This document shows, piece after piece, positions 30,381 to 42,648 of a stretch of 64,000 nucleotides of DNA. The notes beneath the pieces were generated by a model. That model ran no database searches, had not been told where the DNA came from, and saw nothing but the letters and a program-made list of their open reading frames with translations. Numbering within the stretch: position 1 is the first letter of the stretch; every line of letters starts with the position of its first letter. Both the position numbers and the translations under genes were made by a program. Source of the DNA: Halichoerus grypus (lineage: Eukaryota; Chordata; Mammalia; Carnivora; Phocidae); contig NC_135714.1 of the NCBI RefSeq assembly GCF_964656455.1, positions 119,727,631-119,791,630 of the forward strand, read 5' to 3'.

Positions 30381-32154
30381 GGCACACACAAAATTTGCTT
30401 TGACCAAAATGGTCATACTAGTATGGGGAGAATAACTATAGAGAAATTCAGTTTGTCTGGAACTTCAGGGCTTCAAGAGCTAATCCCAAGTGACAGAGCT
30501 ATTGAGACATTTGACCAAGAGAAGAACCTTACCTTAGGAAAAGGACAAACATTTTGTGTAAACATACTGGTTCCTTCCGCTGGCAAGTTTGTTTATGCTT
30601 AGTCATCGGGAAAGTTTCAGCTGCACTTTGATCAACACGGCTCAGTAATTATCAAGACATTGACTACCTACAGCCAAGGTAGAAAACAAAAAGCTTGACC
30701 TACTTGCAGCACAGACACCGGAAGGAATAACTCAAGTTGATGAAATGCTTTCCTTGGGGGATGCCACCCCTTTATCTTATGATCACAACCTAGTACAGCC
30801 CCTCTGATATCAGGTCTGCTCTACCCAAGAAATAGGAATTTTGAAGGTAGAATAGAAATATGATTCAGCTCTCCATGCATTATTCAATGCCATCCAAACT
30901 TCCATGGCTTAATATGCTCACTGTCCACTGATCTTCAAGGAAGCAAACAATGCACGCTGAAGTGTAATCACTGCCCAGTTAGGAAGGTATTGTCTCTCAA
31001 CTCCACACCCACCCTCATGTATTTGGCTTTATGACGCTGGAGCTGGGACCCTGTAACCCACACTTCTCCTTTGCTAGCAGCTCCATGTTAGGGTCTGGAA
31101 ATCAAGGGCACTGGAGGGAGCCTTCAAGGCTGGAGGAAAAGAGACTGACTCCTTCCCCTTTGCTCCCTGTTGGCTTGATGTCTGCTACCAGTGCTCAGAG
31201 CCCCGGCCCTGCAGCCCCACTTCCTCACTCAGCAGAAGCAGTTCTTTCCCACAGCAGTAAGGGAATCTGCTACTGAGTTTGCCCAACACTTGCAGAGCCT
31301 GCCTATGGTTTCTTTCTCCCAACTAGACCCTCACTGACATATCTGCTGACAACCTGAATTCATGGGTTGACATTCCCATATTTTCTCTTCCGTAGTAGCT
31401 TGTAGTCAACATCTATTGTATTTGGGTGCCCAGAAAACAATCATTTTATTTTGGCAAACCTCCCCAAACTTACTCCCTGCCGAAGTAGTTTAGGTGGGAC
31501 TGTCTCTACCCTTCGTTCCAGGGGGAGGCTGGTGGCTCAAGTGGAACACAGGAAATTATTACCTGTACCACCCAGAGTGATTGGTTTAGTGGGTGAACAT
31601 GTGCTCCAGATGTACTTGAAATCAGTGTCATCTTTTTAAACGTGCAAGTTACATAGAGCAATAAATTCTCATTCTTTAAAAAAGCTAGCCTAAGTTGTGT
31701 GTTTGTCACTGACAAGGTTAAACAAAAGGAGTGAATCTTTAACATTGGTACTTGAGCAGAAATTGGTGCATGTGTTGGTGGGTGGCAGACAACACTCTTG
31801 TGGCCTTCAAAACATACACCAAAATGGAGCTAGTAATGGAGGTAGGTACACACCTCTCATGGTCCTCCCCAAGCCTGGAGGCTGGCTGGGACTTTAGCTG
31901 CCAACTTCCCCACAGGACTAATTGCATGTGACCATTTGCTGATGAATAGCCAAAGAGCCTTGGGGTAGTGGCTGAGGATTTGACATCTACAACATGAGAC
32001 CAATAGAACTTTCTAGATGCCACATTCTAATTGATAATTTAGCTTACTTACCTTACATGGTGATGGAGACAAGACTAAAATACTTCCTCATAAGATCTCT
32101 AAATATGGCATATCTGAAACTGATATCTAAGTTAAGACAGAACTAGGAAAAGAG
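30381..32154. other. unannotated interval
   Basis: About 1.8 kb shows no recognised repeat and no gene. Frames of 74 to 94 codons on either strand have no recognisable domains. Confidence 0.4.
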
Positions 32155-32345
32155 TAGATATTTATTGAATGCCATTGTAGATAGATACTGGGCTAAGCAA
32201 TTTCATTTTACAACCAACTCAGGAAATAATGTGTCATCACCAACTTTTCAAAGATGAGAAAAGTTAGGTTTGGGAAGGGTAAGCAACATGTTCAAGGTCA
32301 CAAACTAATAGATTCAAATCTAGTTCCCTCTGACATTCTCTCCAC
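32155..32345 (-). repeat. MIR SINE
   Basis: Antisense MIR order is visible: ATTTATTGAATGCCATTGTA, TCAAAGATGAGAAAAGTTAG, AACATGTTCAAGGTCACAAA and a TCTAGTTCCCTCTGAC end. Confidence 0.8.
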
Positions 32346-34751
32346 ATCAGGAAGGGAAGTCAACATATAGTTTGAAGAGAAAAGATGATTGCTGAAAATG
32401 TCTTGTCTCCTACCTTTCTCCTTGTTTTTCCACACCTAAAGCCCTGAAGCAGAAAGGTAGCTGGAAACTTATTCTAAAGCATCACCACAAGTAGGAATTT
32501 ACCCTGTGTATTGGGGGGAAGCAAATCCAAAAGCAATCGTACTTGGAATGTTAGAAAAGTCTTAGCTTGTTTCTAGTCTAGCCACAAATAAATAGAGGTT
32601 TATCTGGGCAAAATGATTTACTATCATTCATTAGTGTATTTTATACTTCACTGAACTTGGATAGGCAAATTATATAAACATTTTACATACAAGCAAAACA
32701 TGTCAGATGTCAGGACTCAAAATATGTATTTAATTAAAAAAATACATCTCTTAAAACCAAAGCCCTAAATACATATTAAATGATACCCTAATCTGAAGGT
32801 AAATGAGAGATGCCACCTAACAGGCATGAAGTGACCCACATATACGGGAATACCTCCATTAATGAGGCAAATGCATTCCACCAGCACACTTCAGTGTCAG
32901 AAACTTCATTAGTCGATGAAGCAATAACACAGAAGTCCTAAGGACCCATCCAAAGAGGACAGAGAAGAAGTGGGTATGGTGTGAAATTATTAAATATTAA
33001 CCAAAATTATATCAAGTAGGCTGCCAGAAAACAAGATTCTGGAAGTTCTAAGCCAGAGAAAGGATTAAGAGGGAGCAGGACTCCAAGGGCTCATCTGCGC
33101 TGAGGCACAGAGGTGGGAAAAGGTTTGCAGGAGAAATCTGCAGAGCAGCGTGGACTCAGCCTGATTGGGTCACTCCAGCTGCCCCTGGAAGGGCCTTGAG
33201 AAGCTGGTGCGGAGCCCACCTGCACAAGTTCCTGCAAGGACACAGAGTATCTGGAGAAAAGAGATGACGGCCCCTCCGATCCCCCAAGAGCCCCCAGAGC
33301 CACCAAAGGCAAGCTCAGGGTTGGAGTCACATGTCCATGATTTCATTGCGTTCCATGTTATTGCCCCATCGACCCTCAAGGCCTTTTATAAAAGGGGATT
33401 CTCTAGGCTCCTAAGGGAGGTAAGATTTATCAGCCAATGTTGCCGATTAACATTCCTTATTCCATTAGAATTCAAAGACCAAGTACGTTCACCTGGTTGA
33501 GGTTCCGCATTGACTGAAAGAGTCCCTTATCAATGAATAAGACCACCAGTATATGAAAATGACACTAATCACACCTTTTTGTTTCCTCTCAAAGGCAAGG
33601 AGGCGGGGGGCGGGGGGGGGGGGTTGACATAGGGCAGCTGCAGGGACGGAGGAGGCAGCCACAGGGCTATGAGACTCAGAAACGAGAGGCTGGGGAACCC
33701 CTACATTTCTGCTGATTTCTTATTTATACCATAAACCATGCAGGACAAACACGCTCTATTCACTGAGGTATTTTTGTCCCGTGCAGCTGTGTGGCTTAGC
33801 AGGAGCTTTGCTGTCGAGCCATATGACTCATGCCAACTTGCTGCATATGATTTATGAAGACTTAAAGGGAAAGAAAACAGCCAGCTTTATTATGAAGGAG
33901 CGTCATTTCCAGAGTATTTGTTCATTGAGGATCAGGCCTTGCTTGTTCTCTGAGTGAGACAGTGAGTCGGCCTCAGCCAGGGTTGGGCTGGAGGACGCCC
34001 TCCTGCTCTCCTGCTCCCCACTTGCCCTAGTCCCAGCTCACGTGAGGACACCTCAAGTCCAAGAAGAGAACCGGTGTCCGTAGCCAGAGCTTCTGTGGCC
34101 TTCAGCTGCCACAGGAGGCTTACTGACTCTGACTGGCCAAACCCCCCATCAGACGTGTCCCTTGGGGCTGAGACTGCTTCCCTCAAAGATGGAGTCTGCA
34201 GCCCAAGGCATGGGGAGGGGAGAAAGGTTGAAAAGGGACCATGTTTGGCTGGTTTGCAGGCTGGCCGCTCCTGTCAGGCTGCCTCCCTGCCTCGCCGATT
34301 AGGAGACCATTCCCGGCTGATTTTCTGAAATGCACCACTGAGAGCATTTCAACAAGGCATTTCCCCAGTCTTACCCCAGGCTTTCTACAGCAGGGGGTGG
34401 GGGTCGGGGTTCAGAAAGGAAAGGGCTAGGATCTCTTACTCCCAAAGGTTTCTGACTCCTACCTTGGAAACTTTCCAAGCTGGATTTGATGGGTCTTGTC
34501 TTTTCTTACTTTCCCTCCCTGTTTCAGCTTTCCCTTTCAAACAAGGCCAGGCCCACATTTATTCCTTGAAAAATGGGAAAATCAGACCAGTTGATAGCCC
34601 GGCTTTGTGGCTGTAACACAGAACACTGCTTAGTGATAAGGTAGCTTGGCTAAGAAAGCAACTTTGGTAATATCCTGTTTATCTCCTTCCAGAAATGCTC
34701 TGTTACTCACCGATACCCTCACCACAATGGGGCAGAAAAAAAGTTCATAAG
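32346..34751. other. 2.4-kb interval without a recognised repeat
   Basis: No gene or clear repeat is seen. A G-rich tract sits at 33605-33623. A 111-codon frame at 33165-33500 overlaps antisense frames and has no recognisable domain. Confidence 0.4.
33605..33623. repeat. G-run, possible quadruplex
   Basis: Six G, one C and twelve G follow each other. This can form a G-quadruplex in plus-strand DNA or RNA and is also prone to length errors in sequencing. Confidence 0.8.
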
Positions 34752-34983
34752 AATTTGTGAATAGGGGTGCCTGGGTGGCTCAGTTGTTAAGCGTCTGCCT
34801 TCGGCTCAGGTCATGCATGATCCTGGGGTCCTGGGATCCAGCCCCGCATCGGGCTCCCTGATCTGCAGGAAGCCTGCTTCTCCCTCTTCTACTCCCCCTG
34901 CTTGTGTTCCCTTTCTCGCTGTGTCTCTCTCTGTCAAATAAATAAATAAAATCTTAAAAAAAAAAAAAAACAATTTGTGAATA
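34752..34983 (+). mobile_element. CAN-SINE with 12-bp target duplication
   Basis: The body (34764-34971) has GGTGCCTGGGTGGCTCAGTT, a four-base ATGC slip in GGTCATGCATGATCC, GGGTCCTGGGATCCAGCCCC and a tail ending in 14 A. AATTTGTGAATA flanks it at 34752-34763 and 34972-34983. Confidence 0.97.
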
Positions 34984-35130
34984 ATAACATGGTCAAAGAG
35001 TTTGCACTCTAGATTCTTCGATTGTAAATTAAATTGTGAGAAGCTCAGGATAAAGTTTGTATTCATGTGGTCTAACTTGTTAATAAGATATATAGTTGAT
35101 CTTATTCCCGTGCAAGAGGAGAATAAAGCA

Positions 35131-35380
35131 GATTTGGAAATTTTCTTTCTTTTTTTTTTAAGATTTTATTTATTTATTTGACAGAGAGAGACACAGCGAG
35201 AGAGGGAACACAAGCAGGGGGAGTGGGAGAGGGAGAAGCAGGCTTCCCGCTGAGCAGGGAGCCCACGCGGCAGGGGGCGGGGGGGGGGGCTTGATTCAGG
35301 ACCCTGGGATCATGACCTGAGCCAAAGGCAGACGCTTAACGACTGAGCCACCCAGGCGCCCCTGGATTTGGAAATTTTCT
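35131..35380 (-). mobile_element. CAN-SINE with perfect 16-bp target duplication
   Basis: The antisense body (35147-35364) has AAGATTTTATTTATTTATTT, the young-type ACACAGCGAGAGAGGGAACA stretch, GACCCTGGGATCATGACCTG and the end CACCCAGGCGCCCC. GATTTGGAAATTTTCT flanks it at 35131-35146 and 35365-35380. A G run at 35279-35289 replaces normal SINE sequence. Confidence 0.98.
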
Positions 35381-35902
35381 AAAAAGGAACATGAAATGAT
35401 AAATTTTAAATATGGAAGGTATCTTCCAACTGCCTGCAAGGTTTTTATCTTAAACTGGAAAATTAAAAAAAATAAATAAAAGTTTTGGTACAATGCTTTC
35501 TTTTCCAGCAAAAGTGTCAAATATCCTCTCCTTTATTTCCCTTGGTTGTGGTCAGTTTGGGTACAGTGCTCCCGGTGTAGCTTTTGGTTTCTTTGTTTAA
35601 TTTTTGTGTGGCCCGGTCCCTGCCCCCACCAACACACACACACCAAGGGCCCGAACAATTGGTTACAGGTAGTTGCTGTAATCTCTCCCCCTGGAAGCTT
35701 TGAAGGTGCTTCCCGCTGCATCAAAGTCCTTGATGGCTCCCCGCATCTCTGCCCAACTTCAAAGCCTCCCTGCAGGAATTCGCAGTGTGGTATACTATGT
35801 AGTTCTCAAGGAGCTATTACTCTCTATTTATCGTGCAAATTTTTATGGAGATGCCCTGGTATCTTTCTTGACTCACTACTTAGTCTCATAGTAGCCGTGA
35901 TT
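35381..35902. other. unannotated interval
   Basis: No gene or clear repeat is visible. A 154-codon frame (35546-36010) runs into the following SINE and has no recognisable domain. Confidence 0.4.
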
Positions 35903-36040
35903 AAGAACTGTCTCGAAGGGGGTGCCTGGCTGGCTCAGTCGGTGAAGCACGTGACTCTTGATCCCAGGGTTGTAAGTTCGAGCCCCACGTTGGGTGTAGA
36001 GATTACTTAAAAATGAAATCTTAAAAAAAAGAACTGTCTC
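35903..36040 (+). mobile_element. short tRNA-Lys-like CAN-SINE with target duplication
   Basis: This 114-base element (35915-36028) keeps a tRNA-like shape: box A TGGCTCAGTCGG at 35931-35942, anticodon position CTT (35957-35959, lysine) and box B-like AGTTCGAGCCC at 35975-35985. A short AATGAAATCTTAAAAAAAA end follows and the usual CT-rich stretch is absent. AAGAACTGTCTC flanks it at 35903-35914 and 36029-36040. It is closer to the parental tRNA than the other SINEs here. Confidence 0.93.
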
Positions 36041-36364
36041 AGAAAATGATCTAAAGGAATAGGTTAGGGTCAGACTGCCTGAAACTAATCCTGCTGACTC
36101 TTGTCCTTTCAATGCGTGTGATACCACGCCCTGTTCAGGGCACTATAAGGTTCCACCGGCTCAGTAGCTGGGGAGCTTTCCCTTAGTGAGCCTAAAGAAA
36201 GCGAATTAGTTCTGACTCAAGTTGTGGTTAAAGACAAAAAAAGTTTTGCCTTTTACAAAAATCATCGGTAGAGGATTCTGAAAGGAACAGAAGGCCTGGG
36301 ATATGAGAGCAAATAGATGCTGTGAGGAGGACAGCCTGTCTCATAGAAATGTCTGCAATGCTAT

Positions 36365-36545
36365 AAAGGTTCTGTAATTCTGTGCTGTCCAACACGGTAG
36401 CCCCTAGCTACACGTGGCTGCTGAGCCCTTGAAAGATTTCTAGAATGACTGAAGAATGGAATTTTCAGTTTTGTTTAATTTTAATTAATTTCCAGCGTTA
36501 TAAATGGTCAGTGTCTATTGTATTGAACAACATAGTTCTAGGAGT
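36365..36545. mobile_element. non-autonomous DNA transposon fragment (MER-type)
   Basis: CTGTGCTGTCCAACACGGTA, AGCTACACGTGGCTGCTGAG and CTAGAATGACTGAAGAATGG match a common mammalian non-autonomous DNA transposon. A second copy of the family, in the opposite orientation, is at 45068-45180. Confidence 0.55.
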
Positions 36546-37739
36546 GACCGCTGTGTGTTACGTGTGGGGGTAGAAAATCCAGGACTTCAGGTGGAGAGAA
36601 GAGGACAAGGAAGAAAAGGCATTGCCTCCTTGCATCTTCCGGGGAAAATCCTTTTGACCTGTTGCAGTAATAGCTCCACCCAGGCAATAAGGAGAGCTTA
36701 GCAATCAGACCTAAAAAGAATAGTGTCATCATCATTTATTTTCATTAATCATTAGGGAACAAGGCTGCGGTGCCCACATACAGACTGGCACTTCCCCGCA
36801 TTCACGCCTACTGATTGATGGCATTTCAAGTAATCTTGTGGTAGGCAGTGGACAAGAGGGAAAGGTAATGAGATTGCCTCCTCATTTAGCAGCCCAAGCC
36901 AATAATGTGTCATTGTGCGTGGCTGTCACTCTTACCCATCCAGGGTGCTCTGTACCAGGTAGGACACCCGCTCTTTCAAAGCGACATAAATCGGGAGTTT
37001 GTACAAGTGGAGCGGGGTCATCAAGAGGCCACAGGAATCTCAGGCCTGTCCACTTGTCTGATCCGAGGCCTTGACATTGTTCCCTGAGCTGGCAAAAACT
37101 TGGGATTCGGAATCCTTTGCCAGGAGCGCCGAGCCCCATGGATGAGGCAGGTGACCTCCTCACAGGAGGGAGGAAGGAGACAGGAGAATGGCCACGTATG
37201 TGAGAGAAGGTCCCTGCTGGTGTGAGGCCCCGGAGTTTCCAAACACAGCAGCAGGGAAGACGGACCCCCAACCTCCAGTTCCCACCCCCCCCACCATGTT
37301 CACTTTCCTGCTATGTCCTAATTAGAAAACACAGAACGTATAAAAAACTAGACATTAATAAGTTTTTCTCCAAACAGGAAAAAAAAAAAAAAACCCGTTA
37401 ATTAACCCACAATTCACTTCTGTAAAGTTGTCTTTTTTTTTGCTTTGCCACACGAAGTGGCGTCTGGGCACAGCCTTTAGCAAAGGCACTGAAATGCGGC
37501 CCCGCCGCTGCAGGACTTTCCAGTCCGGAGAGATCTGCCTTTTTCCTCGTGAATTCTTTTGTTTTTCCCTGTGGTCAGCTGCTACAAAGATGCCGTCAGT
37601 TGAGATGAAACAGGCGGAGGAGTGCTATTCCCTGCGTCAGCCAGGCACGCTCCTCTAAATCCAGGGTTCGGCAGGTACAGTTTAAAAAAAAAAAAAAAAA
37701 AAAAAAAAGTCCGGGGGCTGTTGACAGAGGGGCCCAGAC
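36546..37739. other. interval without a recognised repeat, upstream of CpG island
   Basis: No SINE or LINE is seen. A runs lie at 37379-37393 and 37684-37708 (25 A), the latter just before the GC-rich island. Several overlapping open frames (up to 129 codons at 36882-37271, minus) have no recognisable domains. Confidence 0.4.
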
Positions 37740-38350
37740 TGTTGGTCCCCTGGGAACAAGAGCAGGGGTCCTGCGAGCGCAGAGCCGCTTCCCCGGCGGC
37801 GCGGGCAGCAGCGCGGCCCTTTCTTTCCGCCCGTCCTCACCCCTGTCCCGCTCCTCCCCTTTCCCGGCTGCACACGGGCTGCCGTCTCCATTGTTCCCTC
37901 CGCCCGGCAGCCAGCGTGCGGCCAGGCCCGGCGCAAGCCCCGCAGCCAGCAACTTCCTCTGAAGCCGCGGCGCGTCCTCACGAGCAGCTGCTCCGGGCTG
38001 TGGGCCGGCCAGCCCTGCGGCCAAGCGGCCTGAGAGCCCGAGCGCCAGGGAGCCACCGGCCTGCTCTCGGCAGCGGCCCGTTCTCCCTGGGAAGAAGGGG
38101 GAGCAGCCCTGCGCCCCTCTTCCGCGGGTCCGACAGGCAGTGGGTTCTCCGGTTCATAGGAAGGTGCCTGCTCTGTCACCTGCAGCTGCCCTTGCCCTGC
38201 CGGCCTATTGTGGGGGCTGGCGCCATCTCAAGCAGGAAGGGGGGGTTGGGGAGGGGTCCTAGGCCCCCCTTGGAGGGGGTGCGGGGCGGGGCGGCATTCG
38301 CACGAGGAACCCAGGCTTCTGGGGGGCATCCCAGCTGACAACAGTTCTCG
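37740..38350. promoter_or_regulatory. CpG island 1, candidate promoter
   Basis: GC-rich sequence is dense in CpG (CCCCGGCGGCGCGGGCAGCA, AGCCGCGGCGCGTCCTCACG, CGCGGGTCCGACAGG) against an AT-rich background where CpG is rare. There is no TATA box in an obvious place. A perfect SOX-type word CATTGTT lies at 37889-37895. A possible minus-strand donor, read as CTGCAG|GTGACA, sits at about 38178-38183. Overlapping open frames on both strands (up to 238 codons) are expected in GC-rich DNA and none shows a known protein. Confidence 0.65.
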
Positions 38351-39944
38351 GGAACATGCACAGAGACGGGGGCGGGAAACCTGCCCTGGCCTCAGCCAGC
38401 ATGAGGCAACAAGACTCCCGATGTGGCTTTAAAGAAAATACCACTGGCAATCCAAACAAGGCTAACTTAACCTCTGTCAGGAGAGCAGTGTGTGGGCAAG
38501 AGAGCCGAGGATCTGCCCATTCCCCGCCTCGGAGCTGTGGGTTCATTTTGGGGCCTCAGTGATCTTTCAGGCTTGGCTACAAGTATGACTCTGATCCAAA
38601 ATTAGGCTTTGAACGTGTAACACAAGGCTCCCCGCCCCACCTACCGCCTCTCTCTGCCCTCTGCCGTTTCTTCCGAGCCTGGCTCTGCGCCAGATCTGGC
38701 CCTTCTCGCTCCTGGGGAAGGGCACGGCAGGGTTCTGCATGCAGCCAGGGCGCTAGGGTGGGTGAGGGAGCACGGCACGATGCAGGGAAGAAAGGGAAGA
38801 CTGATAGGCTTGGGAAGGGCACCCTAGCCTCCAATCCCCCACGCCATCGCGCCAAAGCTGGGGAAGACCACGCAGGTGGGAGGGCAGAGGTGCCACGTTG
38901 GCGGCCTGCGTGGCTTCTGCCCACCTGTGCCTTGCAGCTCGGGCTCCTAATGGGCCTCCGGCAGCAAGCGAGCCAAGCCGGGCCGGGCCAGCTGCTCTGT
39001 CGTGCCCAAGAGCAGCCTCGGAGGTGGGGAGCAGCTGGGAGTCTGCCGTTGAAAAGGAGCTGCTCATTTTCCAGGGCAATTTCCCAGGGATGCTGGCCCT
39101 AGCAGAAGCCGCTCAAGTGGGGCAGACAGGGAGCATCATTGAGAGGGTTCCTTCTTTCTGTCTGAGCATCAGCAGCTGTCACGTTGGGGTTCCCCTTGGC
39201 AGATTTCTTTGTTTCGCTGTTTAAAAATCTCAGGAGAACTCTCTTTGCAGAGTGGTACCGTGCAGGGGATACTTCCTTGCAAGGAACTGTAATAGCAACC
39301 TGTGCCGGCCAAGGGCACGCCAAGGGCACGAGGAGACCCGAGGTCATCAATGAATGTGTGTAAACCACGGAGTTCGTGCCTCATCAACTGTAGCTTTTCT
39401 GTGTTTCTGCATCAGTCTCTGATGATCTTGGCAATTTAATTCCCCCTCCAAAAAGAAAGACCAGTTTAAAGTGCTCTTTTGGTGTTCAACCCCTGCTTTC
39501 CGTTCTGATTCTTAAGCCTGCATACACTTTAGAAGCACATACAAAACAAACGCATGACTGTAATAGCATCACGATGCGGCTATTTCGGCCTGAGTATTAC
39601 CTGTGCAGCTTGACTGGCTCCTCCACTTAGAGCAGTCTGGAGGTCCCAGTGACTCAGTAATGTGATTTTTGGCAGGTTTTTCTTCGGGCTTGCGATGAGG
39701 AACAGGCTTAACAAGCAAACAGATGTGTCTGGGTTCTCGCGTTGCCGCAACCCTTACTTGAGAGCATGGGGGATGAGCGTGTGGCCTCAGAGGGCCCCGC
39801 TCCCCCGAGAAGGAGTGTGCAGACAGACCCCTCCGCCCTGCTGTACCAGCAAGGAGGAAAAGAGACGCAGCAGAACAGCCATTGAACAAAGTTCAGCCTT
39901 CAGGATTATCCAAAATGAAGTTGAGAGGGACAAGCTCCAGGTTT
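38351..39944. other. GC-moderate interval without a recognised repeat
   Basis: No gene is identified. CpG remains moderately frequent to about 39050. An 11-bp unit GCCAAGGGCAC is tandemly doubled at 39308-39329. Confidence 0.4.
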
Positions 39945-39959
39945 TGAGACGAAAGACTT

Positions 39960-40060
39960 AGATTATTTTCACAACTCTGCCCCTAATTATCCGTGCGGAC
40001 TTGGCAATCCACTCACTTCTCCTGGTTTAAGTTTTCTCATTAGTAAGGAAACGCATCCTG
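39960..40060 (+). repeat. MIR SINE fragment (weak)
   Basis: ACTCTGCCCCTAATTATCCG, GACTTGGCAATCCACTCACT and TAAGTTTTCTCATTAGTAAG follow the MIR core with many changes. Confidence 0.5.
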
Positions 40061-40384
40061 TGGGTGAAAAGTAACCTAGTAGGAATATTAACGGCCTTGT
40101 GCGCTCCTTGTACGTGCCTATGCTTATCTATTATTTAAAGGAAAATTGAGGTCCAGCCACTGAAGTGGGTTTCATGGAATACCATTCACTGATATGTGAA
40201 GAAATGCAAACACTTTTTCAGGGCAGAAGATCATCTTTTTGTTTAAAAAAGATATTTTCTGTAATGTTTAGACCATCAGATGGGGGTTTATTTTACTACC
40301 TAAAGGGAGGCATGAGTCTTTCAGGCTCCTTCTAGCATCTCCCAGGGCTTTACAAAGATGTTCATGACACGCTGAGAGCAAGGG

Positions 40385-40500
40385 ATCATGTATCACTCTT
40401 TCCACCAACAGATGGAGAAACTGAAGCATAAAGAGGTGAAGCAAGGTCACTGAGGGAGCAGGTGATGGACTGGCTTCTGGTCTCTTGATCCAAACCCTGC
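40385..40500 (-). repeat. MIR SINE fragment
   Basis: CAACAGATGGAGAAACTGAA, GAGGTGAAGCAAGGTCACTG and TTCTGGTCTCTTGATCC are antisense MIR core and head. Confidence 0.7.
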
Positions 40501-40509
40501 TCCACTTTG

Positions 40510-41074
40510 TCTCTCTCGTAAACAGCCATCGATAACTTCATTTCCAGGCCCAACACAGCAAACGAGGGCCCATGGTGTGCAAAGCATTTGTGTGCAAATG
40601 GGATCTCCACTATCCTGGGCAGAACACAGAGCCCTGAACAGAAGTAGAGTGGAAAGAAACAATTGTTACCACGGGAGGCAGAACCTCCATCAAAGGCCAG
40701 TCTCACAGCGACAGGGCAGAAACAAGGAAGTAATGAGTGGGAAGCTCATTATCATCCATCAACCTACCACTAACATATCAAGATCATCCAAACCTAATGG
40801 CAGGACCTCCTAAACATTTACTTTATTTAAAAACCTGCCTTTGACACTATACTTCTACATCAAGATTTTCCTTCCTTAATAGCAGAACTGTGCAGAGAAA
40901 CAGCCTGATGACAAAATATGAAAATTTCAGGCTAATGTTCATGTGTTGTGAGAATGCATATCATCATGTATCAGTCAGCCAAATGCTCAGGTTGACTGAA
41001 CATTTCTATTTAAAGTTTAAGGTTGTGACCCATTTTCTTTTTACATCCTGTATACTCAAACACACACCTTACTG
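40510..41074. other. unannotated interval
   Basis: No gene or clear repeat is visible. Short frames on both strands lack recognisable domains. Confidence 0.4.
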
Positions 41075-41290
41075 TTTCAGGTTTTCAGCCTGGCTCTGCC
41101 TCTCACTAGCTTTGTGATGAAGAGCTTTAGGCAAAAGCTCTGAGCCTCAGTTTCCTCCATGGTAAATGAAGCGATCATGCCAATCTCACATTTTTTTTTT
41201 GCTAAGACAAATTGACTTCATGTTTATAAAAGTATTGAGCACAACTCCCAGTTCACAGAGAGTGCTTAGTAAATGCTATTTCCTTCTTCT
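41075..41290 (+). repeat. MIR SINE
   Basis: GGTTTTCAGCCTGGCTCTGC, CTCACTAGCTTTGTGATGAA, CTGAGCCTCAGTTTCCTCCA and AGTGCTTAGTAAATGCTATT follow the MIR order over almost its full length. Confidence 0.85.
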
Positions 41291-41399
41291 TCATCTTTGA
41301 ATATATTCCTTATAAAGCGTTTTAATTTTTGGAAGTCCTTTCCTATATATTGCACTTAATTCAGATGGTTAAGGAACATGTAGTGATCCCTTTCAAATA

Positions 41400-41505
41400 T
41401 GTGAAAAAACTCGATCTCTGAGAGGTTAAGCGATTTGCTCAGAGTTGCACAGCAAATTGGTGCAGGACTAGAAGCCTGGCACCTAGTCCTGTGATCTTTC
41501 CAGAA
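41400..41505 (-). repeat. MIR SINE fragment
   Basis: GAGAGGTTAAGCGATTTGCT, CAGAGTTGCACAGCAAATTG and CTAGTCCTGTGATCTTTCC are antisense MIR. Confidence 0.75.
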
Positions 41506-42359
41506 ACTTCTGTCTGTTGTAGCCATTGCCTCCACACGAATGAAAGCAGCTAGTGTATAGTCCACCCCAAACCAATTCCAGATCTTCGGTGACTCCTCCC
41601 GGCCCTCCCTTCCCTGAAGCCCCCGCTCCAATCCCATGTCACTCCTCAGGAACTTCCCTCTTCCCCCACCTGGGGCTGGATGTTCAGGGACTAATAATCT
41701 ACATGGCATATGAGTTGAAACGAATTGGGAGGGAATGTTCTTTTAAATGAAAGAGTTGGATTAGACACCACCATACACATTATGTTGTTAAATATCTACA
41801 GCATGATAAAATCATCCCAAATGTCACCAATCCCTGGGGGACTTATTAATAATTAAGCATTTTTAGTTCACTTAGGAATGCAGATTCCATTTAACAAGAG
41901 AACGTACACTAAATATGTCCATTATATTGCAGCTTGCAACAGAATATGTTAGAGATCGCAGCTGGGTTTCTCCAGGACAGATGACAAAGTTAATGCAGGG
42001 ATCAGTCTTTTCTAAAGGCAGCATGTAAGAGCCAAGAGTAGCATCCTGGATTGGTTTATAGGGTTTGTGTTTATTAGAAGTGTTTATTAGAATGACTAAT
42101 AATGGAAGAGAGCCGACTTGGCAAGGGTTCGGGGAGAGCCAGGAGAAGCCCAAAGGAAATGGGATGATCTCGCAGAATATAGGGCAAAGCAGAGACCCAG
42201 GGCCGGCAGTGGCGTGAATCATCTACCCCCACACTGTCGTTGTTCAGGTTTTTAAGGACCGGAATAGGCAAAGAAGGTGTCCTTCTATATGTTCCACTTA
42301 ATGGGAAGGCCATTTACGTTTTTATTTAGCTTATTCCCAAAAGATACATGGCCCTGGTC

Positions 42360-42361
<2 letters not shown>
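41506..42361. other. unannotated interval
   Basis: No gene or nameable repeat is seen. Minus-strand frames of 79 and 116 codons lack recognisable domains. Confidence 0.4.

Positions 42362-42406
<45 letters not shown>
42362..42406. repeat. (AC)n microsatellite
   Basis: About 22 uninterrupted AC units are present, likely polymorphic and Z-DNA-prone. Confidence 0.96.
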
Positions 42407-42407
<1 letters not shown>

Positions 42408-42648
42408 CCACTTTTCTTTCAAAAGCAGTTTTCTTTATTTGTTTTGCTTTTAAAAGATATCTGATTCTCTCTTTTTTTTTTTCTTCTCTATTTCCTGGGC
42501 AAAGTCAGAATACTAAATATCTTGAAAGAAAAAAAGGGAAGCTTGCAAATAGGTTGCCAATCTTCTTTGTGTCTTTCAGAGATTAACTGGTTTGTTTTTT
42601 TTTCCCTAGGCCCACCAAAGACGGTCCCTTTTGAAGATGGTCAAGGGG

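Noticed and set aside
37684..37708. A25 tract as the tail of a processed pseudogene
   Set aside because: No retrogene body is recognisable upstream and no flanking duplication was found.
37622..38338. 238-codon open frame with a poly-lysine stretch
   Set aside because: The lysines come from a 25-base A tract and the rest is R-, P- and A-rich translation of a CpG island that is open in several frames. No domain is recognisable.
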